Of a DNA stretch of 64,000 bases, positions 43,912-52,220 are shown in pieces. Position numbers and translations under genes: made by a program. Origin of the DNA: Methylobacterium sp. CB376 (GTDB taxonomy: Bacteria; Pseudomonadota; Alphaproteobacteria; Rhizobiales; Beijerinckiaceae); contig NZ_CP121648.1 in NCBI RefSeq assembly GCF_029714205.1, forward strand, positions 2,480,001 through 2,544,000. The letters are read 5' to 3'. Under the pieces are notes generated by a model, which was not told the DNA's origin, did not search any database, and saw only the letters and a list, made by a program, of their open reading frames with translations. Every line of letters starts with the position of its first letter. The stretch's first letter is position 1.

Positions 43912-45414
43912 ATGAGTCTGCACACCGAGACGCTGGTCATCGGCGCCGGGCCGGCCGGCCTGACGGCCGCCTACCTTCTCGCGAAGGCGGGCCGCGACGT
44001 CACGGTTCTGGAGAAGGATCCGGAGCGCGTCGGCGGCATCAGCCGCACCGTCGATTACAAGGGCTACCTGTTCGACATCGGCGGCCACCGCTTCTTCTCG
44101 AAGTCGAAGGAGGTGGTGGACCTCTGGAACGAGATCCTGCCGGACGACTTCATCGAGCGGCCGCGCCTGTCGCGGATCTACTACAAGGGCCGCTACTACG
44201 CCTACCCGCTGAAGGCGTTCGAGGCCCTGCGCAATCTCGGCCTGTGGCAGAGCGCGGCCTGCGTCGCCTCCTACCTCTACGCCCGCGCCCGGCCGGTGCG
44301 GGAGCCGCGGAGCTTCCATGAGTGGGTGCGCAACCAGTTCGGCGAGCGCCTGTTCTCGATCTTCTTCAAGACCTACACCGAGAAGGTGTGGGGCATGTCC
44401 TGCGACGCGATCTCGGCCGATTGGGCGGCCCAGCGCATCAAGGGGCTCGACCTCGGCGCGGCGATCCGCGACGCGCTCGTGCGCTCGCTCGGCCTGCGGG
44501 GTCGGCCGAAGCCGGGCGAGCCGGTGATCAAGACGCTGATCGAGTCCTTCCGCTATCCGCGCCGCGGCCCCGGCATGATGTGGGACGCGGCGACCGCCGC
44601 GATCCACGGCTTCGGCGGGCGGGTCCTCCTCGACCGCGGCGTCGAGAGCCTGTCCTTCGACCAGGGCAGCGGCCTGTGGACGGTGGGCGCCCGCCGCCGG
44701 GACGGCAGCCGCGAGACCTTCACGGCCCGCCACGTGATCTCCTCGGCGGCGATCCAGGACCTCGTGCGGGCGATCCGGCCCGCGCCGCTCTCCACCTTCC
44801 ACGCCCGCGCGCTCGCCTACCGCGACTTCATCACGGTGGCGCTGATCGCCCGCGGTGCCGAGGACTTTCCCGACAACTGGATCTACATCCACGACCCGAG
44901 CGTGAAGGTCGGACGGGTGCAGAACTTCCGCTCCTGGTCGCCCGAGATGGTTCCGGACCCGGCCTATACCTGCCTGGGGCTGGAATATTTCTGCTTCGAG
45001 GGCGACGGCCTGTGGAGCGCGCCGGACGAGGAGCTGGTGGCTCTGGCCAAGCGCGAGATCGCGCAGATCGGCCTGATCCGGGCCGAGGACGTGGTGGATG
45101 CCTGCGTGGTGCGCCAGCCCAAGGCCTATCCGGTCTACGACGAGGCCTATCGCGACAACGTCGCGGCGATCCGCCGGGACCTGGAGGGAGCCTACCCGAC
45201 CCTGCACCTCGTCGGGCGCAACGGCATGCACAAGTACAACAACCAGGACCACGCCATGATGACCGCCATGCTGACGGCGCGGAACATCCTGGCCGGCCAG
45301 CGCCTCTACGACGTCTGGGGCGTGAACGAGGACGCCGAGTACGCCGAGGCCGGCATCGCCGGGGCGCGCGAGGCGCTCCAGAGCGAGCGGCTGGTGCCGC
45401 GCAAGGTCGCCTGA
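43912..45414 (+). CDS. FAD/NAD(P)-binding protein, HemY/UDP-galactopyranose mutase-like
   Basis: A 500-residue flavoprotein with an N-terminal Rossmann motif (VIGAGPAGLTAAYLLAKAG), EKDPERVGGISRTVDYKG, FDIGGHRFFSKS and a C-terminal NGMHKYNNQDHAMMTAML segment. It belongs to the COG1232-like group that includes protoporphyrinogen oxidase and UDP-galactopyranose mutase relatives. The GGHRFFSKS segment and the partnership with a GT-C-like gene favour a role in sugar or polyisoprenoid metabolism over heme synthesis (inference). The ATG at 43912 follows a relatively AT-rich stretch (43821-43850) suited to a promoter. Confidence 0.82.
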   Translation: MSLHTETLVIGAGPAGLTAAYLLAKAGRDVTVLEKDPERVGGISRTVDYKGYLFDIGGHRFFSKSKEVVDLWNEILPDDFIERPRLSRIYYKGRYYAYPLKAFEALRNLGLWQSAACVASYLYARARPVREPRSFHEWVRNQFGERLFSIFFKTYTEKVWGMSCDAISADWAAQRIKGLDLGAAIRDALVRSLGLRGRPKPGEPVIKTLIESFRYPRRGPGMMWDAATAAIHGFGGRVLLDRGVESLSFDQGSGLWTVGARRRDGSRETFTARHVISSAAIQDLVRAIRPAPLSTFHARALAYRDFITVALIARGAEDFPDNWIYIHDPSVKVGRVQNFRSWSPEMVPDPAYTCLGLEYFCFEGDGLWSAPDEELVALAKREIAQIGLIRAEDVVDACVVRQPKAYPVYDEAYRDNVAAIRRDLEGAYPTLHLVGRNGMHKYNNQDHAMMTAMLTARNILAGQRLYDVWGVNEDAEYAEAGIAGAREALQSERLVPRKVA

Positions 45415-45464
45415 GCGGCCCTCCTCCGCCTCGACCTGCACCGCGCGGGGAGCGGCCCGCGGCC

Positions 45465-45611
45465 TCACGGCCCGCAGCGGATCGCCAGCAGGGCGTCGAG
45501 GCTCGGCGCCGCGCCGAGGAGCGCCACCCGCCAGGCCGGCGCGGTGGCGGCGCCCAGCCCGAGACCCAGGACCAGCCAGGGCAGAGCCGCCCGCAGCCGC
45601 GGGGCCGTCAG
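45465..45611 (-). CDS. Possible 48-residue one-helix membrane peptide
   Basis: An open frame following the DUF2243 gene encodes one hydrophobic helix (ALPWLVLGLGLGAATAPAW) and ends LLAIRCGP. The only overlapping start is CTG at 45611, within CTGA of the preceding stop codon. It could be a tiny coupled gene, the remnant of a longer membrane protein, or chance. Low confidence. Confidence 0.3.
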   Translation of the reverse strand: MTAPRLRAALPWLVLGLGLGAATAPAWRVALLGAAPSLDALLAIRCGP

Positions 45612-46099
45612 CGCGAGGCGGCGCGCCGGCGGCCCGCCCGCAGCAGGGCCGCCCCGGCCATCAGCATCACCGCACCCCAGGCCAGGAACCCCAGATCCCA
45701 CGCCAGCCATCGCGACCGCTCCACGCTCTCGTTGACATGGTGCACGCCGAGGATCTGGTGATCGACCACACCCTCCACGAGGTTGAACAGGCCCCAGCCT
45801 GCCAGCACCGCACCCGCCATCTGCAGGCCCGACCAGCGCAGGCGGTCACGATGCGCCCGTCGCCAGAGCAGGAACAGGCCCAGCACCACGAAGACGTAGG
45901 TCGTGCTGTGGAAGATCCCGTCCCACAGGGTGTTGCGCTCGAGCGCGGCGAGCGAGGTGATCGGGTACCAGCTGCTCAGCATGTGGTGCCATTGCAGCAC
46001 CTGATGCAGCACGATGCCGTCGAAGAAGCCGCCCAGGCCGAGGCCGAACAGGATCCCGGCGGCGACCGGGAAGGCGGGCCTGGGATCGGCCTCCGGCAT
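45608..46099 (-). CDS. DUF2243 membrane protein
   Basis: A 163-residue protein with four predicted helices and the DUF2243 hallmark GLGLGGFFDGIVLHQVLQWHH plus LFNLVEGVVDHQILGVHHV. The conserved His-rich faces suggest metal or heme contact, but the function is unknown. ATG at 46099 (MPEADPRPAF). It stands alone, convergent with the flavoprotein gene. Confidence 0.88.
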   Translation of the reverse strand: MPEADPRPAFPVAAGILFGLGLGGFFDGIVLHQVLQWHHMLSSWYPITSLAALERNTLWDGIFHSTTYVFVVLGLFLLWRRAHRDRLRWSGLQMAGAVLAGWGLFNLVEGVVDHQILGVHHVNESVERSRWLAWDLGFLAWGAVMLMAGAALLRAGRRRAASR

Positions 46100-46262
46100 C
46101 GGGCCCTCCGTCTGGCTGCGCGTCCCGAGTGAACGGATGCGGGGGACCGCCGTTCCGCGCGTGCCGGGCCGCACCGCGGCCGTGCGGCGTCTCGGCGACA
46201 GGTGCGCGCCCGGCTATCATCGCGCCCGGAAGCCGGGCCGTGAGGGAGCGTCGCCAGCCGCC

Positions 46263-47615
46263 ATGCCGTTGAGCTACCGCGACCGCGTTCTCGCCGACAT
46301 CCGCGCCTGGGCCGCCCGCGGCCTCATCGACGCCGAGCAGCAGCGCCTGCTGGAGGCCGAGCTGCGGCGGGAGCCGGGCCTCGCCGGCCTCCAGGTCGCC
46401 CTCGGCGCCGTCGCGGCCCTGCTCGTCGCCGTCGCGGCGATCACCTTCGTGGCCTCGAACTGGGCCGGGATGCCGCCCCTCTGGCGCCTCGTCCTCCTGG
46501 TGGCGGCGGATGCCCTCGCGGTCGGGCTCGCCGCCCTCGCCACCCTCCGGCATCGCCGCAGCGGGGACGTCACGCTGCGGCGCCTCGCCGACGCCCTGGC
46601 CGGGCTCTCGGTCGCCGTCTCCGCCGCCGCGCTCGCCCTGATGGGCCAGACCTTCCACCTGCCGCCGGACCTGCCGGGCTACGCCGTCACCGTCGCGGTC
46701 GTTGCCACCGCGACCGCCCTCGCACTGCGCTCCGGCAGCGCGGGCGGCCTCGCCGCCGCGGGGCTGGCGCTCGCCGCCTGGGCGGATTTCCTCCAGGACG
46801 GCGCCGAGGCCGCGCCGGGCCTGCCGCATCCGGCCTGGCCCTGCCTCGTCGTGCTGGCGACCGGCCAGCTGTCGGGGCGCATCCCGGCACGGACCGCCGG
46901 GTTCTTCCTCCTGCTCCTGCCGCTCGCCAGCGCGGTCGCGGTGCCGGCCGCGGGCCCGCGCATCGATGCGGGCCGGCTCGCGCTCTTCGCCCTCGCGGTC
47001 GTCACCGCGGCGCAGGCCGCCTCCCGCCTGCCGCGCCTCGGTCCGGGGGTCGCGCGCCGGCTCGCGCGGCTCGCGCGGGCGGCCGGGGGCTTCGTGCTCC
47101 TCGCCCTGCTGGCGCGGGCCGCGGGCCTGCTCGGCGCCGAACCGGCCGGGAGCGCGCCCTCGTTCCCGCGCCTCCTCGCCGGACTCGCCCTGGTCGGGCT
47201 CGGCCTCGCGCTGCCGCGGCCGCGCGGGACACCCGTCCCGATCGGGCCCGCGATCCTCGCCGGGGCGGCGCTGGTTCCCCTGGCGCTCGGCGCCGGTCCG
47301 CCGTCCCGCGGCGCCGCGGCCGCCCCGGCCCTGGTCTGGACGGTGCTGCTCCCCCTCCTCGCCGTGGCGGTGGCGGCCCGGCTCGACGGGCGCCGCGCCC
47401 TCGGGGCCGTCAGCCTGGCCGCCTGCGCCGCCATGACCCTCGGCGTGCTGCTCCTCGGCGACGACCTGATCGGCGTCGCCCTCCACCTGCTCGCCGCGGG
47501 CGCTCTCGCGGCCCTCGCCCTCGCGGCGACCCGCCGCCTCGGCGCGATGCGGCCGGCCCGGCCGGGAAACGGGCCGAGGGCGGGGCCCAAGGACGAGCCG
47601 AGGGACGGGCCATGA
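46263..47615 (+). CDS. DUF2157 membrane protein
   Basis: A 450-residue protein with a short N-terminal cytoplasmic helical region (ADIRAWAARGLIDAEQQRLLE) followed by about a dozen hydrophobic helices. The DUF2157 signature is the GLIDAEQ region followed by helices including ITFVASNWAGMPPLWRLVLL. Its function is unknown. It overlaps the GDYXXLXY gene by ATGA, a pairing widely seen in bacteria, so the two proteins probably work together in the membrane. Confidence 0.85.
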   Translation: MPLSYRDRVLADIRAWAARGLIDAEQQRLLEAELRREPGLAGLQVALGAVAALLVAVAAITFVASNWAGMPPLWRLVLLVAADALAVGLAALATLRHRRSGDVTLRRLADALAGLSVAVSAAALALMGQTFHLPPDLPGYAVTVAVVATATALALRSGSAGGLAAAGLALAAWADFLQDGAEAAPGLPHPAWPCLVVLATGQLSGRIPARTAGFFLLLLPLASAVAVPAAGPRIDAGRLALFALAVVTAAQAASRLPRLGPGVARRLARLARAAGGFVLLALLARAAGLLGAEPAGSAPSFPRLLAGLALVGLGLALPRPRGTPVPIGPAILAGAALVPLALGAGPPSRGAAAAPALVWTVLLPLLAVAVAARLDGRRALGAVSLAACAAMTLGVLLLGDDLIGVALHLLAAGALAALALAATRRLGAMRPARPGNGPRAGPKDEPRDGP

Positions 47616-48250
47616 TCCGCGACCTCCTGCCGCGCCTGCGCGGCGCCCCGGCGAGCGCCGCGCTGTTCGGCCTCGTCTTCCTCGTGCAGGCGCTGCCCGC
47701 CGTGACCGTCGCGGTCGAGCAGTCCCGGCGGCTGACCACCGGGCGGCCGGTCCTGCTCGCCACCGCCACCCGCGATCCGCGCGACCTGTTGCGGGGCGAG
47801 TACAGCGTGCTGTCCTACGAGATCGGCCAGCCCGCGAACCTGCCCGCCGCCCCGGACCTCGCCGCGTCCTGCCCCGCGCAGGGCGCGTGCCCGCTCGCCG
47901 CCGGCACCACCGTGTACGTCACGCTCGTGCCGGGGGAGGACGGCCTGTCCCGCGCCGCGGCCGTCGCGGCCGCACCGCCCGCGGACGGCGCCCTCGCCCT
48001 GCGCGGCACGGTCCGGTTCGGCACCCTGGTGCCGGGCGGCTCCGCCGTCTGTCCGGCCGCGCGCTGCCTCGCGGGCGCGGTCACCTACGGCATCGAGCGC
48101 TGGTACGGGCCGCAGGGCGCGCCCGCGGCGCTCGACCGCCTCGACCGCGGCCGGATCCGCATCCGCGCCCGGGTCGATGCCGCGGGCGGGGCCGTCCTCG
48201 ACGCCGTCCTGGTCGACGGCCGGGAGGTGGCGCGCACCCCGCGGCTCTGA
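47612..48250 (+). CDS. GDYXXLXY family protein
   Basis: A 212-residue protein with one N-terminal membrane helix (ALFGLVFLVQALPAVTV) and an extracytoplasmic domain. The family motif appears as RGEYSVLSYEI, with Glu in place of the usual Asp. Translationally coupled to the DUF2157 gene upstream. Function unknown. Confidence 0.85.
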   Translation: MIRDLLPRLRGAPASAALFGLVFLVQALPAVTVAVEQSRRLTTGRPVLLATATRDPRDLLRGEYSVLSYEIGQPANLPAAPDLAASCPAQGACPLAAGTTVYVTLVPGEDGLSRAAAVAAAPPADGALALRGTVRFGTLVPGGSAVCPAARCLAGAVTYGIERWYGPQGAPAALDRLDRGRIRIRARVDAAGGAVLDAVLVDGREVARTPRL

Positions 48251-48252
48251 GC

Positions 48253-48268
48253 CCCGCGGCCCCGCGGG
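48253..48268 (+). terminator. GC-rich hairpin after the GDYXXLXY gene
   Basis: CCCGCGG / CCGCGGG inverted repeat starting 2 bases after the stop codon. No U tract follows, so termination strength is doubtful. Confidence 0.35.
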
Positions 48269-48330
48269 CGCTTCACAGCTTCGGTGCCTTTGACTAAGGA
48301 GCCGGGACGCCTCCGCACAGGATCCCGACC

Positions 48331-49476
48331 ATGCCCGACCCCGTCGGCCCGACCCGGCCCGCCTCGCAGCTCGTGACCGTGTTCGGCGGCTCGGGCTTCC
48401 TGGGACGGCACGTGGTGCGGGCGCTCGCCAAGCGCGGCTACCGCATCCGCGTCGCCGTCCGCCGGCCCGACCTCGCGCAGTTCCTGCAGCCCCTCGGCCG
48501 CGTCGGCCAGATCGTCGCCGTGCAGGCGAACCTGCGCGACCCCGCCTCGGTCGCCCGCGCCGTCGAGCACGCGGACGTGGTGGTCAACCTCGTCGGCATC
48601 CTGCAGGAGAGCGGGAACCAGCGCTTCCAGCGCCTCCAGGCGGAGGGGCCGGGGGTCATCGCCCGGGCCGCCGCGGCGATCGGCGCCCGGATGGTGCACG
48701 TCTCGGCGATCGGCGCCGATGCGGGCTCGCCCTCGGCCTACGCGCGCTCGAAGGCGGCCGGCGAGGCCGGCGTGCTCGCCGCCCGCCCCGACGCGGTCAT
48801 CGTCCGGCCGTCGATCATCTTCGGCCACGGCGACAGCTTCTTCAACCGCTTCGCCGCCCTCGTCGGCCTGCTGCCGGTGCTGCCGCTCGCCGGGGCCGAG
48901 ACCCGCATGCAGCCGGTCTTCGTCGGCGACGTCGCCGAGGTGATCGCCCTCGCCGTGGACGGCAAGGCGCGGCCCGGCACCACCTACGAACTCGGCGGCC
49001 CGGAGATCCTCACCCTGCGCCAGCTCGTGGAGTACACGCTGCAGGTCACGATGCGCCGCCGCCTCGTCCTGCCGATCCCGGCCCCGGCCGCCCGCCTCCA
49101 GGCCTGGGCCCTCGAGACCGTCGACGCGCTCACCCTCGGCCTCCTGCCCGACAGCCTCAAGCTCACCCGCGACCAAGTCTTGCTGCTGGCGCGGGACAAC
49201 GTCGTCTCGGAGGCGGCCAAGGCGGAGGGGCGCAGCTTCGAGGCCTTCGGTATCGTCCCGACCGCCATCGAGGCGGTGGTGCCCGGCTATCTCTGGCGCT
49301 TCCGCAAGGCGGGGCAGTTCGCCGTCGGCCGCGGCAGCCCCGGCATGGCAGCCGTGCCGGACCTGCTCGCCGCCGCGCCGATGGGCGAGCATTCCGCCCA
49401 TCACCCCGAGCAGGCCGGCGGCCCCGCGATCGGCCAGAAGGCCGCGGGCGCCGGTCAGGCGCCCGGCATGCGCTGA
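48331..49476 (+). CDS. Complex I NDUFA9-like SDR-family protein
   Basis: A 381-residue atypical short-chain dehydrogenase. The NAD(P)-binding motif is VFGGSGFLGRHVVRAL, followed by NLVGILQESGNQRF and the ARSKAAGEAG region where the catalytic YxxxK appears as YARSK. Proteins of this type are the bacterial relatives of the mitochondrial complex I accessory subunit NDUFA9. Whether this one binds complex I is not shown. A His/Gly/Ala-rich tail of about 50 residues follows the fold. ATG at 48331. Confidence 0.9.
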   Translation: MPDPVGPTRPASQLVTVFGGSGFLGRHVVRALAKRGYRIRVAVRRPDLAQFLQPLGRVGQIVAVQANLRDPASVARAVEHADVVVNLVGILQESGNQRFQRLQAEGPGVIARAAAAIGARMVHVSAIGADAGSPSAYARSKAAGEAGVLAARPDAVIVRPSIIFGHGDSFFNRFAALVGLLPVLPLAGAETRMQPVFVGDVAEVIALAVDGKARPGTTYELGGPEILTLRQLVEYTLQVTMRRRLVLPIPAPAARLQAWALETVDALTLGLLPDSLKLTRDQVLLLARDNVVSEAAKAEGRSFEAFGIVPTAIEAVVPGYLWRFRKAGQFAVGRGSPGMAAVPDLLAAAPMGEHSAHHPEQAGGPAIGQKAAGAGQAPGMR

Positions 49477-49535
49477 GGCGCGGGCGCCCGCTCGGCGGGG
49501 CCCGCGCCCCGCCCCGCGGGGTTCGCGCCGGGGCC

Positions 49536-50252
49536 TCAGCGGATCTGCCGGCGGCCCTGCGGCGGCACGAGCAGCCGCTCGCGGCTGAGCCCCTTGTGGA
49601 CATGGACCATGAGGGCGATGCCGAAGAGCGGGGTGAGCAGGTTCAGCACCGGCACCACCATCAGGCCGGCGAGGAGCGCGCCGGCCGCCAGCACCGTCGC
49701 CGAGTGGTGGCGGCGCATGGCCTGCGCCTCGCCGAGCGGCCGGAACCGCGCCGCGGCGAGTTCGAAATACTCCCGGCCCAGCAGGTAGGTGTTCGCGCCG
49801 AAGAAGGCGATCAGGTTCACGCCGGGCACGAAGAACAGCGCCAGCGCGACCAGGTTGACGAGGAGCGCCAGCCCCGCGAAGCGCAGGGCGTAGAGCAGGG
49901 CCTGGCCCAGCGCCATGGCTTGGCCTGGCACCTCGTCCGGGAAGTCGGTGCGCTCGACGATGTCGGCGGCGTCGTCCACGAAGTAGCCGGCGACCAGGAT
50001 CGAGACCGGCGGCAGGATGTAGGCGAGCGCCACGAACAGCCCGGCCCCGGCCAGGAAGAACGCGAAGCTGTTGACGATCGGGTACTGCGCCGAGATCGGA
50101 TGCCCGATCAGGAAGGCGTCGATCAGCCGGGTGAGCCCGAACCAGACCAGCACCAGCAGGCCGATCGTCAGGCCGAGCGACCGCCACAGGATGCGCCGCA
50201 GGGATGGGGAGAGCACCTGCCGCAGGGCCGCGGCGGCGGCGGAGAGGAGCAT
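49536..50252 (-). CDS. EI24/CysZ-like membrane protein
   Basis: A 238-residue protein with four to five helices matching the EI24 domain family: ILWRSLGLTIGLLVLVWFGL, FVDDAADIVERTDFP, FFVPGVNLIAFFGANTYLLGREYFELAA. CysZ members import sulfate, but the distant alphaproteobacterial members have no proven role. ATG at 50252. Convergent with the NDUFA9-like gene. Confidence 0.83.
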   Translation of the reverse strand: MLLSAAAAALRQVLSPSLRRILWRSLGLTIGLLVLVWFGLTRLIDAFLIGHPISAQYPIVNSFAFFLAGAGLFVALAYILPPVSILVAGYFVDDAADIVERTDFPDEVPGQAMALGQALLYALRFAGLALLVNLVALALFFVPGVNLIAFFGANTYLLGREYFELAAARFRPLGEAQAMRRHHSATVLAAGALLAGLMVVPVLNLLTPLFGIALMVHVHKGLSRERLLVPPQGRRQIR

Positions 50253-50358
50253 CGTGACCTCGCGCGATGAGGAAAGCCGCGCCCGGGGACCCGGGCCGCG
50301 CCTCGCGGGTTGAAGGGGCAGCCGCCGCGCCGGCGGCGCTGCGTGGCAGGAGATACGC

Positions 50359-50748
50359 ATGGACATCGCCGTCGAGAAGGTCTGTGAATTCATCCTGCGG
50401 GTGCGGGCCCTCGACGTGAAAGAAGGCCCGACGGATGCGGATTCGGGCTCGAACCCGATCGACGATGGCGCCCGCGACGTGCTCATCGAGGATCCCGACG
50501 ACGCCACCGAGGAGGAGCTGCGCGAGGTGATCGCGGGCCTCAACGACGACGAACGGGCCGAGCTGGTGGCCCTGCTCTATGTCGGGCGCGGCGACATGGA
50601 GCCAGAGGAGTTCCCGGACGCGGTGCGCCTCGCCCGCGAGCGCGAGGCGGCCGGCACCGATCCGGCCAATTACCTGCTCGGCATCCCCAACCTGGGCGAC
50701 CTGCTGGCCGAGGGGCTGGAGGGGATGGGGCTGCGCTGCGACGTGTGA
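50359..50748 (+). CDS. DUF3775 family protein
   Basis: A 129-residue acidic, soluble protein: helical N-terminus (DIAVEKVCEFILRVRALD), a loop of low complexity, and the conserved ELREVIAGLNDDERAELVALLYVGRG and YLLGIPNLGDLLAEGL segments. AGGAG 6 bases before the ATG. The function of the family is unknown. Confidence 0.85.
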   Translation: MDIAVEKVCEFILRVRALDVKEGPTDADSGSNPIDDGARDVLIEDPDDATEEELREVIAGLNDDERAELVALLYVGRGDMEPEEFPDAVRLAREREAAGTDPANYLLGIPNLGDLLAEGLEGMGLRCDV

Positions 50749-50751
50749 TCG

Positions 50752-50785
50752 CAACGGCCCGGGAGGCCGACGCCTCGGGCCGTTG
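50752..50785 (+). terminator. Long hairpin after the DUF3775 gene
   Basis: CAACGGCCCG plus AGGC pair with GCCTCGGGCCGTTG around loop CGAC, with a two-base GG bulge: 14 paired bases beginning 3 bases after the stop codon. No U tract follows. Confidence 0.6.
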
Positions 50786-50817
50786 ATCGATCCCCCGTCC
50801 CCGGCTCATGGCCGGGG

Positions 50818-50877
50818 GCTTGGCCGGACGCTTGGCCGAGGGCTTGGCCGAGGGCTTGGCCGGGGGGTTGGCGGAGA
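50818..50877. repeat. Five 12-bp tandem units
   Basis: GCTTGGCCGGAC, GCTTGGCCGAGG twice, GCTTGGCCGGGG and a diverged GGTTGGCGGAGA, in the convergent gap between the DUF3775 and ligase genes. Confidence 0.85.
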
Positions 50878-51018
50878 TCCGGCGATCGGCTCGGCGTGGC
50901 CGTCGGGCAGCCGATAGCCGCCTCCGCCGGCTTCGATGCCGAACCGACTACCAGGATTGCCGATGACGGGCCGCGCCGGAGCCGCCCCGGGGCGGGCGCC
51001 CGCGCCCGGCGGCGGGCC

Positions 51019-52152
51019 TCAATGCCAGCTCGGATTGGCGCCGATCGTCTCGGCCGAGAGCCAGTCCACCACGCAGGCCAGGGCCTCCCGGACCGGCAGG
51101 CCGCGGCCCTGCGCCTCCGTGAACAGGGCGAGCTGGCGGTCCGCGCTGGTGCCGCGGGCGACGATCCAGCGGGCGAGGTCGAGTTCGGCCGTGCAGCCGA
51201 GGGCGGCCCCGTCCTCGGCGACGAGGGCGAGGGTGCGGGAGAGCAGCGCCGGCACGGGCTCGGCCTCGCCCGATTCCGTCATCAGGCTGCCGTGGATGCC
51301 GGAGCGCTGCGCCCGCCAGCAATTCTCCGCCGTGATCGCGTGGGTGGCGCCGGTGAGGTCGCGCTGGAGCGACGGGTCCCGGGCGAGCCGCCGCACGAGG
51401 CAGCGCGTCAGGGCGGCGATCGCCAGGGTGTCGTCGAGGCGCGTGCAGCTGTCGGCGATGCGCAGGTCGAGGGCATGCGCCTCGCCGGCGGGCCGGATCA
51501 CCCACCAGACATGGGCGAGGTCGGCGATCGCCCCGGCGCGCATCAGGGCCGCGAGGTAGCGCGCGTGGTCGTCCTCGTCGCGGAAGTAGGGTGGCAGGCC
51601 GCTGCGGGGCAATTCGCGCGAGGCCGCGAGCCGGTAGCCCATCAGCCCGGTGCGCTGCGCCTGCCAGAAGGGCGAGGAGGTCGAGAGCGCCAGGATCAGC
51701 GGCAGGAAGGGCTGGATCCGGTTCATCACGTCGATGCGCGACACGCCCTCCGGCAGCCCGACCCGGATCGACAGGCCGCAGACCACGGTGCGGCTGCCGA
51801 CCATCTGCAGGTCGCGCTGCACGCGGTCGCGGGCGGCGGCGTCGCGCGGGCGCACCCGGCTCCACAGGGCGATCGGGTGGGTGCCCGCCGCCATGACGGT
51901 GAGGCCGCGCGCGGCGGCGAGCGCCCCGATCCCGCCCCGCAGCGCCTCCAGCGCCCGGCGGGCCTCGGCGAGGTCCGCGACCGGCGGTGTCGACCAGATC
52001 AGCCGGGGCTCGATCAGGTCGTGGCGCGCGGCCGGGAAGTCCCGGCGGCAGACGCCGAGGAAGTCCCGCATCCGCGCGCGCGCGGCGTCCCGCTTCTGCG
52101 CGTCGTTGAGAAAGACGTCTTCCTCGATGCAGAGCGCGAAATCTGCGGCCAT
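51019..52152 (-). CDS. Carboxylate-amine ligase, GCS2/YbdK family
   Basis: A 377-residue member of the glutamate-cysteine ligase 2 family (YbdK type). Family features are the opening FALCIEEDVFLND, AAGTHPI, CGLSIRVGLP, LALSTSSPFWQ, the Arg-rich loop around TGLMGYR, DLRIADSCTRLDD and ITAENCWRAQRSGI. The enzyme should form an amide between the side-chain carboxyl of glutamate and an amine. The acceptor is unknown: it could be cysteine, as in glutathione or ergothioneine routes, or another amine. ATG at 52152. It lies 68 bases after rsmE on the same strand. Confidence 0.85.
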   Translation of the reverse strand: MAADFALCIEEDVFLNDAQKRDAARARMRDFLGVCRRDFPAARHDLIEPRLIWSTPPVADLAEARRALEALRGGIGALAAARGLTVMAAGTHPIALWSRVRPRDAAARDRVQRDLQMVGSRTVVCGLSIRVGLPEGVSRIDVMNRIQPFLPLILALSTSSPFWQAQRTGLMGYRLAASRELPRSGLPPYFRDEDDHARYLAALMRAGAIADLAHVWWVIRPAGEAHALDLRIADSCTRLDDTLAIAALTRCLVRRLARDPSLQRDLTGATHAITAENCWRAQRSGIHGSLMTESGEAEPVPALLSRTLALVAEDGAALGCTAELDLARWIVARGTSADRQLALFTEAQGRGLPVREALACVVDWLSAETIGANPSWH

Positions 52153-52220
52153 GCGCGATTCCTCCGGGCGCGGGGCCGCGAGGCCGCCGGCGCGTGTCAT
52201 CGGTCGGGTGTGTGGCGGCG

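Noticed and set aside
43912..45414. Naming this gene hemY (protoporphyrinogen oxidase)
   Set aside because: Only the general flavoprotein fold supports that. The GGHRFFSKS segment and the neighbours suggest the sugar-linked branch, so no symbol is given.
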